The notes under the pieces are model-generated. The model saw only the letters and a program-made list of their open reading frames with translations, did not search any database and was not told the origin of the DNA. Below are positions 17,386-26,873 of a stretch of 64,000 nt of DNA, one piece after another. Position 1 is the stretch's first letter; every line of letters starts with the position of its first letter. The translations under genes and the position numbers were made by a program. This DNA comes from Shewanella jiangmenensis (lineage in GTDB: Bacteria; Pseudomonadota; Gammaproteobacteria; Enterobacterales; Shewanellaceae), in the NCBI RefSeq assembly GCF_018596335.1, contig NZ_JAHEPS010000002.1, positions 310,001-374,000 on the forward strand. Reading direction: 5' to 3'.

Positions 17386-19554
17386 TTAGAACTTATATGA
17401 ATAACCGACGGTCACAGAACGTGGTTTGCCAGAAAACACCGAGCCATGGGCACGGGTCGTCACGTAGGTTTCATCCAGCAGGTTATCAACGGTCAGATAC
17501 ACTTCCTGCTGCTTATCAATGAAGTAGCGGCCGGACAAATCCACCAGGGTCTTGGCAGCAATCAGATCGTCAGCGGCAATCTCACCACGGCCTGCGCTGG
17601 CGCGCATGTCTGAGGTGTAACGGCCTGCCAGGGTCAGTTCCCATTGCTCGGCGCTGACACCGGCACTCAGGTACAGCTGGTGCGCCGGGGTGTAGCTGAA
17701 CTCATAACCCGCTTCAATACTGCCCCAGGTGTCGAACTCGGATTCGAAGCTGTTCTGGAACTCGGTATCGGTGAAGGTGTATGCCGCCTTCACCGGGAAG
17801 CTCAGGGCACCACGGGCGTTGAAGGTGTGAGCCGCGCTCAGCTCAAGGCCGCTTACTGCAACTTCACCGGCGTTGTACTGGTTATCCAGCTTGTCGGCAT
17901 CACAACCCTGGGCTGCGGTGCAGTTGCCGTGCATGTTGCTGTAATCGCCGTAGAAGGCGATGGCTTCGGCGCTGAATTCGCCATTTACGTAACGGCCGCC
18001 GGCCTCGTAGTTCCAGCTTTGTTCTTCTTCGCCTTCGGCGTTACCGGGTGCTGCCGGTGCAAAGCCTTTTTGCACGCCAGCGAGCAGCAGCAGGTTGTCA
18101 TTGAGCTGCCAGGTAGCCGACAGCGATGGCAACCAGGCCGAGAAGCTGTTGTCAGTTTCTTTGCCGGCGCCATCGCGGCCGACGTTGTTTTTGCCCCAGT
18201 CTTCACGGCTGACAGTCACATCTTCGTAGCGCACACCGGCAGTTACGGTAAAGGCGCCAACGGTGAATTTGTCCTGTACGTAGGCGGCAAAGGCATCTGC
18301 GCTGTCGATGCGGTTGGAGTCGGTGCCCGGAATGCCAGCCTTGGTCAGGCGCATGGTCTGGGATTCATCGAGGCTGTAGCTGTCGACCCACTGGAAACGG
18401 TCCATTTCATCGCTGTGCAGGCGCGCGCCTATGTCCAGCTGATGCTCACCCAGGCTCAGGCCCAGTTCGGTTTGCAGGCCCTGGGACAGATAATCGCGGT
18501 TGTTGGCTTTTACGCTTACGTCGATGCTGCCGACCGGATTGCGGTCAAAGGCGCTGGCATTGGCCACACCGCCGGCAGACAGGCTCTTGCCGCCCACTTT
18601 GTCGGCTTTGTACCAGTTACGGTGGAAATGGTTGTAGTAAGCCGTGGTCGACAGGGTAGTGATGTCAGAGAAATCAATGATGTGATTCAACTGAACCTGC
18701 TTGTGCTCGGTGCTCATCTCATCTTTTTGTGAGGCTGAGTAGCGGCTGTGCGGGCGACTTTCGAAGTCTTCGTCGGTCAGGCCAAGGTAGGTTTCGTTGG
18801 AAACTTCGTCGGCATATTTGAGTTTGAGTTCGAGGCGCTGGGCGTATCTGGCATCTTTGGCGCTATTGAGTGCAACCTTGGCCAGCAAATCGTTTTTCAC
18901 AAAGCCGGTATCGCCGCCAACGCCATTGATGTCGCGAAAGCCATCGGCCTGATAACGGTAGACTTCGGTAACAGCGCCGATGCGCTCACCCTGACCGCCT
19001 GCGTGGGCGTGAAGCTTACCAAAGCCGTCCTGACCCAGGGCCATGTCCACCGCGCCAGCAGCCGGTGCATCGGGAATCTGGCGTGACAGCATGTTAATCA
19101 CGCCGCCGGTGGTGCGCGGGCCGTATTTCACGGTAGATGAGCCTTTGAGTACTTCAATCTGCTGCATGCGACCGGAAGTCGGGAAGTAATAGGCAGCTGG
19201 AGAGGCATAAGGAGCGGGCGCTGCGAGCACGCCATCTTCCATCACAGTCACTTTTTCAGAGCGGTTCTGGCCGGTGCCGCGCATCCCCAGATTCGGGCGC
19301 AGGCCATAGCCTTCTTCTTCCTGAATGTAGATGCCCGGTACCGAGGCGAGGGTGCGCATGATGTCGGAATACTTAAAGGTATCCAGCTCTTCCTGGCTCA
19401 GCTGATGGGCACTGCCCGGCACAGTGTTGACCGGATTCTTTTTACCGAAAATGGTGATTTGTTCGATATCGGCCGTGGCACTGGCGGCAAAACTGGCCAG
19501 CAGGGCACTGGTCAGCAGGCTCAGTTTGGCGGCAGGCTTGAAAGTGGTGTTCAT
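17386..19554 (-). CDS. TonB-dependent outer-membrane receptor (FecA-like)
   Basis: 722 residues from the ATG at 19554, supported by AGGAG just upstream. An upstream alternative at 19581 would overlap the Fur box. After the signal peptide there is a TonB box (EQITIFG), then the plug domain (IMRTLASVPGIYIQ, LRPNLGMRGTGQNRSEKV, EVLKGSSTVKYGPRTTGGVI) and a 22-strand-type barrel ending VGYSYKF. The plug motif RPNLGMRG with RSEK resembles FecA-type ferric-complex receptors. The ligand is not determined. The strong Fur box upstream says iron repression. There is no signalling extension or sigma/anti-sigma pair. Confidence 0.93.
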   Translation of the reverse strand: MNTTFKPAAKLSLLTSALLASFAASATADIEQITIFGKKNPVNTVPGSAHQLSQEELDTFKYSDIMRTLASVPGIYIQEEEGYGLRPNLGMRGTGQNRSEKVTVMEDGVLAAPAPYASPAAYYFPTSGRMQQIEVLKGSSTVKYGPRTTGGVINMLSRQIPDAPAAGAVDMALGQDGFGKLHAHAGGQGERIGAVTEVYRYQADGFRDINGVGGDTGFVKNDLLAKVALNSAKDARYAQRLELKLKYADEVSNETYLGLTDEDFESRPHSRYSASQKDEMSTEHKQVQLNHIIDFSDITTLSTTAYYNHFHRNWYKADKVGGKSLSAGGVANASAFDRNPVGSIDVSVKANNRDYLSQGLQTELGLSLGEHQLDIGARLHSDEMDRFQWVDSYSLDESQTMRLTKAGIPGTDSNRIDSADAFAAYVQDKFTVGAFTVTAGVRYEDVTVSREDWGKNNVGRDGAGKETDNSFSAWLPSLSATWQLNDNLLLLAGVQKGFAPAAPGNAEGEEEQSWNYEAGGRYVNGEFSAEAIAFYGDYSNMHGNCTAAQGCDADKLDNQYNAGEVAVSGLELSAAHTFNARGALSFPVKAAYTFTDTEFQNSFESEFDTWGSIEAGYEFSYTPAHQLYLSAGVSAEQWELTLAGRYTSDMRASAGRGEIAADDLIAAKTLVDLSGRYFIDKQQEVYLTVDNLLDETYVTTRAHGSVFSGKPRSVTVGYSYKF

Positions 19555-19570
19555 GGTGTCTCCTGTTGTC

Positions 19571-19589
19571 GATAATGACAATAGTTATC
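19571..19589 (-). promoter_or_regulatory. Fur box
   Basis: GATAATGACAATAGTTATC matches the Fur consensus GATAATGATAATCATTATC at 16 of 19 positions. It lies 17 bp upstream of the receptor start codon, so bound Fur would block the promoter or initial transcription. Confidence 0.88.
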
Positions 19590-19766
19590 ATTTATGTTCG
19601 TGAGACTAGGGAGTCGTGCTTAAGACTAACTTAATTTCCAATTTCTTTACCTTTGTAAATAAAAAGTAAAGACTGGTTCAAGTCATCGGGTGAGTTATTT
19701 GCGCATTTTGCGGTAGACTGCTCAGCCTAAAAAAACGACATAACAAATTTCGGTGCTTATTTCGCT

Positions 19767-20468
19767 ATGTTTCTCGAGCAATACTTCACTCAAACTGCTG
19801 AATCTGTAACTATTTCCCCTCTGCAAGCCAGTGAGTTTGCCAAGCGGGTGGCGCAAGACTTCAATCCCATTCACGATGTGGATGCCAAGCGTTTTTGCGT
19901 GCCGGGGGATCTGTTGTTTGCCCTGGTGCTTGGCCATTACGGCCTCTGCCAGAAGATGCAATTCAAGTTCGAGGGCATGGTTGGCGAAGGGGTAAGCCTG
20001 TGTTTTCCAACCGATGTCGGTGATGAATTCCCGGTGTGCGACAGTCGTGAAAAAACTTACCTGCGGGTTAGTCGTCAGGGCGATGTCAGCCGCTGCGCCA
20101 CCCAAATCGAGTCATTTGTCCGTAGTTATGTCTCCTTTTCGGGCCTGAACTTTGTCCATGTGCTGGTACCCATGATGCGTGAGCACGGGGTGATGATTAA
20201 CCCCGACCGTCCGCTGGTGATTTACGAGAGCATGGCGTTTGAGCTCTCGACGCTGGATTTTGACCAGGTAACCCTGGAGCTGGTTGACTCGAGTCTCGCC
20301 ATCGATGGCAAACGCGGCGATGTCAGGCTGCAATTTGCGCTGATGAGTGGCGGCAAATCGGTGGGTACAGGCACCAAAACCCTGGTGATGAGCGGCCTGA
20401 GAGCGCTGGAAGATACTGCGCTGGATCAGATGGTGCAATCTTACGAGCAGCGGCGCGACACCCTGTAA
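19767..20468 (+). CDS. DUF3581 family protein, hotdog-like
   Basis: 233 residues. QDFNPIHDVDAKRF followed by VPGDLLFALVLG (residues ~32-60) resembles the active-site helix region of MaoC-type hotdog hydratases, where D and H of a DxNPxH motif act. Here the motif reads DFNPIHD. Overall it matches the gammaproteobacterial family known as DUF3581. The reaction is unknown; a hotdog fold acting on an acyl thioester is an inference. It is transcribed divergently from the TonB receptor and stands alone. No clear Shine-Dalgarno precedes the ATG. Confidence 0.75.
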   Translation: MFLEQYFTQTAESVTISPLQASEFAKRVAQDFNPIHDVDAKRFCVPGDLLFALVLGHYGLCQKMQFKFEGMVGEGVSLCFPTDVGDEFPVCDSREKTYLRVSRQGDVSRCATQIESFVRSYVSFSGLNFVHVLVPMMREHGVMINPDRPLVIYESMAFELSTLDFDQVTLELVDSSLAIDGKRGDVRLQFALMSGGKSVGTGTKTLVMSGLRALEDTALDQMVQSYEQRRDTL

Positions 20469-20530
20469 TTTACGCCCAAGGCCAAATTAGCATCAAACGG
20501 CCCGCAAAGCCTGTATCGGCGCACCTTCCG

Positions 20531-20566
20531 AAGCCCCTGTGATTGCCATCGCAGGGGCTTTCCTTT
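20531..20566 (+). terminator. Terminator of the DUF3581 gene
   Basis: AAGCCCCTG (20531-20539) pairs with CAGGGGCTT (20552-20560) across a 12-base loop, followed by TCCTTT. The T tract is imperfect. Confidence 0.7.
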
Positions 20567-20714
20567 ACCTTAATACTCCTTTCCCGTGAGTTCGCCCAAA
20601 GGCGGCAGTGATGCTGTCGTCGGCGACTCCGTTGGCGTTTTCAGCCCAAGGTTTCGGTGGCCATCAGTCACCCTCCGGCTGCCCGATGGCGGCCGAGTCG
20701 CTTTAAGGATAAAG

Positions 20715-23700
20715 ATGTCTAGCTTGCAACGAATCGTGCTTATCGACACCCACTTGCCGGGTGTTGTCGAGTTGGCCCTCGACGGTCACACCAATATCTG
20801 TGGTACCAATGCCTCGGGCAAAACCACGCTGCAGCGTCTGGTGCCGGTGTTTTATGGCGAGTACCCCAGCCGCGTGGTGCCCTCCACCCGCGACAGCTTC
20901 GAGCGCTGGTATCTGCCCCACGACAGCAGCTTTATCATCTATGAATACCAGCGCAGCGACGGCCTGTTGTATCAGGCAGTGCTGACATCCAACGGCGATG
21001 GTAAGGGCATCAGCTACCGCTTTATCGCCAAGGGCTTTGAGCTTGAGGATTACGTCAAAAGCCGTAATGGCGACACGCTAATTTGCCACACCGCCGCCGA
21101 GCTTGGCCGCGAGATGAAACGTGCAGGTATCGCCCACACCAACTTACTGAATACCCGCGAATATCGCGCCATCATTCAAAACGATCGCACCTTGCTTTCG
21201 AGCGGCGGTAACCGCAGCGAGCTTAAGGCCTATGCCCGCCAGTTTTCCCTGTGCGAGGCCGAGCACACCCTAAGACACATCGAAAAGCTCGCCAAGGCGG
21301 TGCACTCCAAAGAAGGCAAGATGGAGACGGTCAAATCGATGATCGCCGCCATTCTCGAGGAAGATGGCGTTAACCCGCCCGCCTCACGCATTAACCCGCA
21401 GCAGGTCGAAAACTGGATCCGCGAGTGCCAGCTTATCGCGGGCTTTGAAGAAATCCGCCCCGAGCTTGATAAGCTTGAGCAGGAATTCAATCAGTTGCTG
21501 TCGGCTGAGCTGCGCCTTGGCACTTTGCACAAGGGCTACAAGGCCGATGAGGTGTTCGAGGCCGAGCGGCTTGAGCGCAGCCAGACTGCCTCCAAAGACT
21601 ACAATTTCCGCCTGCGCCAGCTCGATGACGACTGGAAAGAGCAGCGCGATGAGCTCAACCAGGAAATCTCCGCCGCCCGCGGTGATGTAAGCAAATACGA
21701 GCACGAGCTTGAGGCTATCGAAAATCAGCACGGTGCCTTTTTGGATGCAGACATCGAAAAGGCCAAGAGTGACCTTGAGCTGCTGCCGCTGTGGCGTATC
21801 GACCTTGAGAACCTGAGCGAGCGTCATAAGCTTTTGACCGAAAAGCATCAGGACGTGGAAGCGGCCTACAACGCCCGCCGCTCGAAGATCGTCGAGCAGC
21901 TTAACCGCGATCTGGAAAGTCTGGATCAGGAGCTCGATAAGCAGCGCGACGCCCGTGAGCGTCAGGCTGCGGCCGCCCGCGCCGATCTGGAAAAGCTCGA
22001 CAATGCCTGGCGCGATCAGCTGGAGGCGGGCAAAAACCGTTTCCGCGAGGAAGAGTATCAGTTAAAGCTCGCCGCCTCGGAAGAAAAGCTGCGTCAGGAC
22101 GCGGTGACCTACACCGAAGAGGAAAAGCTCAAGCTCGCGATTTTCGATGAGCGGATCGAGCGCGCCGATGAAGAGCAGGAAGCCGCCAATAGCCGTGCCG
22201 AGCGGCTGGCGCTGGATGAGCGCAAGCTGCGTTCACGGCGCGATCAGGCGAGCGAAGCGCTGCGCCTTGCCAGCATCCGCGTGAGCGAGCGGCAGGGTGA
22301 GCTGGATGAGCTTAAGGCCATGCTGTTCCCTCAGTCCCACACCCTGCTCGAGTTTTTGCGCAAAGAAGCGCCGGGCTGGGAAGCGGGCCTGGGTAAGGTG
22401 ATAGCGCCTGAGCTGTTGCATCGCTCTGATCTGCATCCCTTTGTCGCCAATGGCGCCGATAACTCCAGTCTCTATGGCATTGGGCTTGACCTCAAAGCGC
22501 TGGATATTCCCGAATACGCCCAAAGCGAGCAGGAGCTGAGAGTGCGGCTTGCCAAGGCCGAGGAGATGCTCGGCGCCGCCATCGAGGTGCAGGAAAGTGC
22601 CGAGGCGCAGCTGGTTGGCATCAATGGCGAAATGGAAACCCTGAGCCGTGAGCTGACCTTTGCCCGCACAGCCTTTAAAAATGCCCGTGAAGACTTGCGC
22701 CGCCTGTTCGATGAAAAACGAGCCGAGCAGGAGCGGGTCAACAAGGCGCTGGCCGAGCGTAAACAGCTTGCCGGCAAGCGCCTTGTCGACATTGAACATC
22801 AGCTGAAAAACCTAAAGCGCGACGAGGCCGACTGGCTGGCCGAGCACAAAGAGCAGGCCCTCGAAGCGCGCATGGAAAAGAACGCCTACTGGCAGGAAGT
22901 GGTGGGCGCGCTGGATGGGCAGATTGCCTCTGCTAAGTCCGGCATCGACAGTCGCCGCGCCAATGCCAAGGCCGAAACCAAGGCCTGTGAGCAGTGGTAC
23001 AAGGACGAGCTTAAGTCCCGTGGCGTGGATGAAGATAAGATTGTTGGCCTCAAGGCCGATATCCGCACCCTGGAGCGCAAAATTGCCGATGCCGAAGGCC
23101 GCCGCGCCGACGTGCTGCGCTATGAAGACTGGTATCAGCATACCTGGCTCAGTCGCAAGCCGCGCCTGACCGAAGAGCTTGCCAAGGTGCGCCGCGCCCA
23201 GTCAGATCTGGAGCAGCAATTATCACGCCTCTCGGCCGAGGTGAAAAAGCAGCGCAGCGAGCTTGAAACCGCCCGCAAGGCATCGGATTCGGCGCAGGTC
23301 GAGGCTTCTGAGCATCTGACCAAGCTGCGCGCTTTGCTGAGAAAACTTGCGGAACTCAAGTTGCCCCTCAGCGAAGAAGAGGCTCAGGGCAGCATAGGCG
23401 AGCGCCTGCGGCAGGGCGAAGAGCTGCTGCTCAAGCGCGATTATTTGGTCGGTTCGGTCAAGCAATACGTGGAGCACTTCGATACGGTTATCGTGTCCAA
23501 GTCCGGCTCGGGTCTGGCCGAGACCTGGGAGCGCGCCCGTGAGGAAGCGACCTCGGTCAACGACAAGGGCATCCGGGTACTGGATTACCGCAAGCTGGTG
23601 CCAAGCCTTGAGCAACTGCTCAATGTGATGGTGCCGCAGTCGATGATGGCGCTGCGGGAGCAGGGTAGGATTTTCGGGGTGGATTTGACCGCCTTCTATG

Positions 23701-24392
23701 ACGTGCTGGCCGATATCGACCGGCGTATTGCGTCCCAGAGCGCCCGCATCACCCGCGAGGTGGGGGAAGAGCTGTTCCTCGATGGAGTTTCTGAGTCGGC
23801 GGTGCGTATCCGTTCCCGCATCAGTGAGCTGGAGTTCTGGCCCGAACTTGAAGTATTCGTGGCCGCCTTCAGGCGCTGGAAGAGCGACGGATTTGCCGGT
23901 TTGCCGGACGAGCACTACACCAACAGCATGCGCCGGGCGCTGGATATCATCGGCAAGGCGGCGCTCACTGGTGGTGTGGCCAAGCTGCTGGAAATTGAGC
24001 TGCGCCTGCGTGAGGGCAACTCGGATCTGATTATCCGCACCGACCGCCAGCTTAATGAATCCTCGAGCCACGGTATGGCGTACCTGATTTTGTGTAAGTT
24101 CCTGCTGGCCTTTACCCGCCTGCTGCGCGGCTCGGCTCAGGTCACCGTGCACTGGCCGATTGACGAGCTCGGGACCTTGCACCACAACAACGTGAAAAAG
24201 ATTTTCGATGCCTGCGAAAACAATAACATCTCTGTGCTTGGCGCCTTCCCGAACCCCGAGTCTGAAGTGCTGAGCCTGTTTAAGAATCGCTACATCATCA
24301 ACAAACAAACCCGCAAACTGCAGGTGGTGAAGCCCAAGAGCAACCCCATCGCCGATAAGCTGGCCAGCCGTATTTCCAGGGAGGCGGTGTAA
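20715..24392 (+). CDS. SMC-type condensin ATPase (MksB/JetC-like)
   Basis: 1225 residues from the ATG at 20715, chosen because TAAGGAT lies directly upstream and the conserved ATPase head begins at once; an in-frame GTG further up adds unrelated sequence. Walker A is GTNASGKTT (~30-38). A long coiled coil (~250-530) leads to a hinge-like region (~535-600, starting LFPQSHTL), and a second coiled coil (~600-880) returns to the C-terminal head. There a modified signature ESSSHGMAY (~1113) and Walker B WPIDELG (~1146) are found. The head and SSHG signature are of the MksB/MukB/Wadjet JetC class rather than SbcC or RecN. It is overlapped by 1 bp with an MksE-like gene and coupled to an MksF-like gene, so it probably forms a chromosome- or plasmid-handling condensin. 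Confidence 0.88.
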   Translation: MSSLQRIVLIDTHLPGVVELALDGHTNICGTNASGKTTLQRLVPVFYGEYPSRVVPSTRDSFERWYLPHDSSFIIYEYQRSDGLLYQAVLTSNGDGKGISYRFIAKGFELEDYVKSRNGDTLICHTAAELGREMKRAGIAHTNLLNTREYRAIIQNDRTLLSSGGNRSELKAYARQFSLCEAEHTLRHIEKLAKAVHSKEGKMETVKSMIAAILEEDGVNPPASRINPQQVENWIRECQLIAGFEEIRPELDKLEQEFNQLLSAELRLGTLHKGYKADEVFEAERLERSQTASKDYNFRLRQLDDDWKEQRDELNQEISAARGDVSKYEHELEAIENQHGAFLDADIEKAKSDLELLPLWRIDLENLSERHKLLTEKHQDVEAAYNARRSKIVEQLNRDLESLDQELDKQRDARERQAAAARADLEKLDNAWRDQLEAGKNRFREEEYQLKLAASEEKLRQDAVTYTEEEKLKLAIFDERIERADEEQEAANSRAERLALDERKLRSRRDQASEALRLASIRVSERQGELDELKAMLFPQSHTLLEFLRKEAPGWEAGLGKVIAPELLHRSDLHPFVANGADNSSLYGIGLDLKALDIPEYAQSEQELRVRLAKAEEMLGAAIEVQESAEAQLVGINGEMETLSRELTFARTAFKNAREDLRRLFDEKRAEQERVNKALAERKQLAGKRLVDIEHQLKNLKRDEADWLAEHKEQALEARMEKNAYWQEVVGALDGQIASAKSGIDSRRANAKAETKACEQWYKDELKSRGVDEDKIVGLKADIRTLERKIADAEGRRADVLRYEDWYQHTWLSRKPRLTEELAKVRRAQSDLEQQLSRLSAEVKKQRSELETARKASDSAQVEASEHLTKLRALLRKLAELKLPLSEEEAQGSIGERLRQGEELLLKRDYLVGSVKQYVEHFDTVIVSKSGSGLAETWERAREEATSVNDKGIRVLDYRKLVPSLEQLLNVMVPQSMMALREQGRIFGVDLTAFYDVLADIDRRIASQSARITREVGEELFLDGVSESAVRIRSRISELEFWPELEVFVAAFRRWKSDGFAGLPDEHYTNSMRRALDIIGKAALTGGVAKLLEIELRLREGNSDLIIRTDRQLNESSSHGMAYLILCKFLLAFTRLLRGSAQVTVHWPIDELGTLHHNNVKKIFDACENNNISVLGAFPNPESEVLSLFKNRYIINKQTRKLQVVKPKSNPIADKLASRISREAV

Positions 24393-25051
24393 TGTCTGAC
24401 GTGAATGTTTCCCCAGCCAGCCTGGTAGGCCATGGCGCCCTGATTGAGCGCCTGCTGCGGGGCGAGTTTATTTGCCGTGTGACCGATGAAGACGGTTGGC
24501 GCGCGCTTAAGTCGCCCGCCGTGCGCGAGCGGATTGAAACCTACCTCAATCAAATTAATCGCACTGTGGCCAGCGCCGGTGAGGGCGAGGTGTTTTTCTG
24601 CGGTTATGCCCAGCTTGGCGAGGCCGAGCGCAAGGTGATTTCCAGCCAGTTTAAAGACATCTGTCAGGCGCTTATTCCGCTGGTGGAGTGGCTGGTGCTG
24701 GTGCAGGAGGCCTCGGGTCAGGATGCGCCGCTCACCGAGGGCGCGCCCGTGCGCCTCACCGAATTGCAGGCCAGAGTGGAAGAAACCCCGGCGTTTCGCG
24801 AGCAACTCGCCAAACTCAGCCAGTACCGGCTTTTTGGCTCTACCTCGAACAATGTAGATGCGCAGATGAAGCTGGTGTTCAAACGGCTGGTGGAGCTTGG
24901 CTACTTAAGCCGCCCGAACCTTGAAAAGCAAATCTACATCGCCACAGGTAAGCTTGATTATCTTTATGAAGTCATTCGCTTTATCGATGAGACCGAAGGG
25001 CTGAATCTCGAGGCGCAGGCCGAAATCGCGACCCAGAGGGAACTGCTATGA
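24392..25051 (+). CDS. MksE-like condensin accessory subunit
   Basis: 219 residues; start and upstream stop share the TAATG overlap. The N-terminal part (LIERLLRGEFICRVTDED, then EVFFCGYAQLGEAERKVI) fits the winged-helix MukE/MksE/JetB (DUF4194) pattern in size and position, and the rest is helical. In this family the E subunit dimerises and bridges the kleisin to DNA. The assignment leans on operon context as well as on the motif. Confidence 0.7.
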   Translation: MSDVNVSPASLVGHGALIERLLRGEFICRVTDEDGWRALKSPAVRERIETYLNQINRTVASAGEGEVFFCGYAQLGEAERKVISSQFKDICQALIPLVEWLVLVQEASGQDAPLTEGAPVRLTELQARVEETPAFREQLAKLSQYRLFGSTSNNVDAQMKLVFKRLVELGYLSRPNLEKQIYIATGKLDYLYEVIRFIDETEGLNLEAQAEIATQRELL

Positions 25052-26268
25052 GCAGCAATCTGCACCAGTCCGGGGTGCGGCTGCTAAGAATGCTTGGCCG
25101 TCACGCCGAGACTGTAATGGATGTGTATCTGTCAGGCTCGGTGGATGAAACCGCCGCAGAGCCAGGGGTTATCAGCAAACTGACCGATGCCGGTATTTTG
25201 TGGCGCCCCGATGATGGCGAAGGTTTGCGCCTGACCCGCAGCGTGCGGGCGCTGCTGGAAGAAGGCCTGAAAGACGAGCGTAATCGCCAGATTAACGCCA
25301 ACGTCGGCTCGGCGCTTGCCACCATCAAGACCCTGGCCTCCCACTACAAGGAGGCGCGCAGCCACTCGGATCACAGCGCTGCCGAGGCGTATCTGGCCGA
25401 TTTAAGTGAGCATGTGTATGCCTTTACCGAGAACCTTCGTTATTCCATTCGGGTATTGTGGGGGCGGATTAACAACGAGTTCGGTTATGTTGGCACCATC
25501 AGTGCCAAAATCCGCGAGAACGAACTGGCCCAGAGCCAGGTGTCTGAGCTCTTGAATGGCCTGGAGCTGTTTCAGTTCAGCGAGCTTGGGGAAATTGCCG
25601 CCGACATCCGTGAGCTTCGCAAACTGCTGGTGACTACACTGCAGGAGACCCTCAGCGACTGTACCCAGGAGCTCAGCGTGGTGCAGGCAAGGCTGCTTGA
25701 ATTGCTGGGCCGCTTCCGGCAAATTCAGGGCCGCACAAGGCTGCTGAAGGGCTGGCTCTTGTATACCGACATGCATCCTGACTATGAGCCCATGGATCAC
25801 GTGGCCCATCGCAAGGTGCCAATGCTGTTTAACCGCGCCGAAGCCATGCTGGCCGATGCCCATGTTGATGTGCATAACCAAAGCCAGGAGCAGGAGCTCA
25901 TGGAGATGGTGGCGCGAATTAAGTCGATTTCGCGCCTTGGTAATGTGTCCGCCGCCAAGGCCGCCGAAGCCAATGTGGTGCTGAGCGCGGCCGAAGACTT
26001 TGATATTCCGGAAAATCCACTTAAGCAGGATGTGGAGGACTACTTTGTGGCTGTGATTGATTCGGGCAAGCGTCAGTCGGCGCTGGAATACCTGAACGAA
26101 AAAGCCCTGCCATGGGATTCAGAAAGCTGGATTTATCAGGTAATTGGCGGCTTTGAGGGCCTCAGCGAAGAGCACAAATCCTATTTCGAGCTCGAGCCCT
26201 TGGGTGAGCCGCATCCTGTGTATACCGGCAACTTTATCATCCGTGACGTGGAGCTGTGGCTAAGCTGA
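25048..26268 (+). CDS. MksF-like kleisin subunit candidate
   Basis: 406 residues; ATGA overlap of 4 bp with the preceding gene. An N-terminal winged-helix-like segment (GVRLLRMLGRHAETVMDVYL, residues ~8-28) is followed by long helices through the middle (~85-220) and a C-terminal region ending YTGNFIIRDVELWLS. Length and helical layout fit a kleisin of the MukF/MksF/JetA group (usually about 400-500 residues). In some annotations such proteins may be wrongly called phosphoenolpyruvate carboxylase; none of that enzyme's active-site motifs is visible here. The third subunit of the complex is the best reading. Confidence 0.65.
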   Translation: MSSNLHQSGVRLLRMLGRHAETVMDVYLSGSVDETAAEPGVISKLTDAGILWRPDDGEGLRLTRSVRALLEEGLKDERNRQINANVGSALATIKTLASHYKEARSHSDHSAAEAYLADLSEHVYAFTENLRYSIRVLWGRINNEFGYVGTISAKIRENELAQSQVSELLNGLELFQFSELGEIAADIRELRKLLVTTLQETLSDCTQELSVVQARLLELLGRFRQIQGRTRLLKGWLLYTDMHPDYEPMDHVAHRKVPMLFNRAEAMLADAHVDVHNQSQEQELMEMVARIKSISRLGNVSAAKAAEANVVLSAAEDFDIPENPLKQDVEDYFVAVIDSGKRQSALEYLNEKALPWDSESWIYQVIGGFEGLSEEHKSYFELEPLGEPHPVYTGNFIIRDVELWLS

Positions 26269-26304
26269 TGCGCGGCATGACAATTTAGGTTTGTCAGTAA
26301 GTTT

Positions 26305-26332
26305 AAAGGCCACCCTTGGGGTGGCCTTTTGA
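26305..26332 (+). terminator. Terminator of the condensin operon
   Basis: AAAGGCCACC (26305-26314) pairs with GGTGGCCTTT (26320-26329), followed by T. It directly abuts a tandem repeat array. Confidence 0.88.
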
Positions 26333-26440
26333 TTTTCTCAGTGCTTTGATTTTCTCGGTTCTTTGATTTTCTCAGTGCTTTGATTTTCTCGGTTCTTTGA
26401 TTTTCTCAGTGCTTTGATTTTCTCGGTGCCTTGATTTTCT
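26328..26440. repeat. 17-bp tandem repeat array, ~6.6 copies
   Basis: Units of the form TTTGATTTTCTCAGTGC and TTTGATTTTCTCGGTTC alternate strictly in the first four copies, so the array is really a 34-bp higher-order repeat. Unit borders are 26328, 26345, 26362, 26379, 26396, 26413 and a partial copy from 26430. It starts inside the terminator T tract and contains no spacers, so it is not a CRISPR array. It may vary in copy number between strains. Confidence 0.95.
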
Positions 26441-26873
26441 AACTCTTTTGAGTTGGCAGAGCGCATGGCTTGTTCACCCGACTAAAGGTCCGCTTTATCA
26501 TTTCGCTAACACCAATCGGGCTTGGTTCATCGCCGGGTTTTGTCAAAAATGCAGTGCAGCGAAGGAGCTTCTTGGGTTGCTGTAGATAATCTGACTTGAA
26601 ATTATTTGATTGATAGTTATTTCAACTGCACGTTTTTAATGGCTTGTTTTTCAAGTGTCTTTTTAAGGTTAAATTGGTTGCGACCCTGATTAGGTTGGAA
26701 ATTTATGCCTTTATGAAAAGCTATTTAAATTCAGCTTATTATTGCGTTTATTGCCTGGCGTTACCGGCTTGTGTTGTGACATTTTCATTGAAAACCTCAC
26801 TGGCATGTTTCACTATCCGAGGCAGCGAAGCCTCAAGACTTCGCATTTTCACCTCAAAACAGGCTTGCTTACT
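26441..26873. other. Intergenic region upstream of the SLC1 symporter
   Basis: 433 bp with no convincing gene. It is AT-rich from about 26590 onward. It holds a small hairpin AACTC-TTTT-GAGTT (26441-26454) and several in-frame starts upstream of the symporter that add poorly conserved residues. No clear operator or riboswitch is seen. Confidence 0.5.

Noticed and set aside
17644..18732. 362-codon open frame opposite the TonB receptor gene
   Set aside because: It mirrors the receptor codon pattern; no recognisable domain.
23223..24308. 361-codon open frame opposite the SMC gene
   Set aside because: Antisense shadow of the coding bias; the plus-strand gene has clear Walker motifs.
26328..26440. 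CRISPR-like repeats
   Set aside because: Units are contiguous with no spacers and no cas genes are present; it is a tandem repeat.
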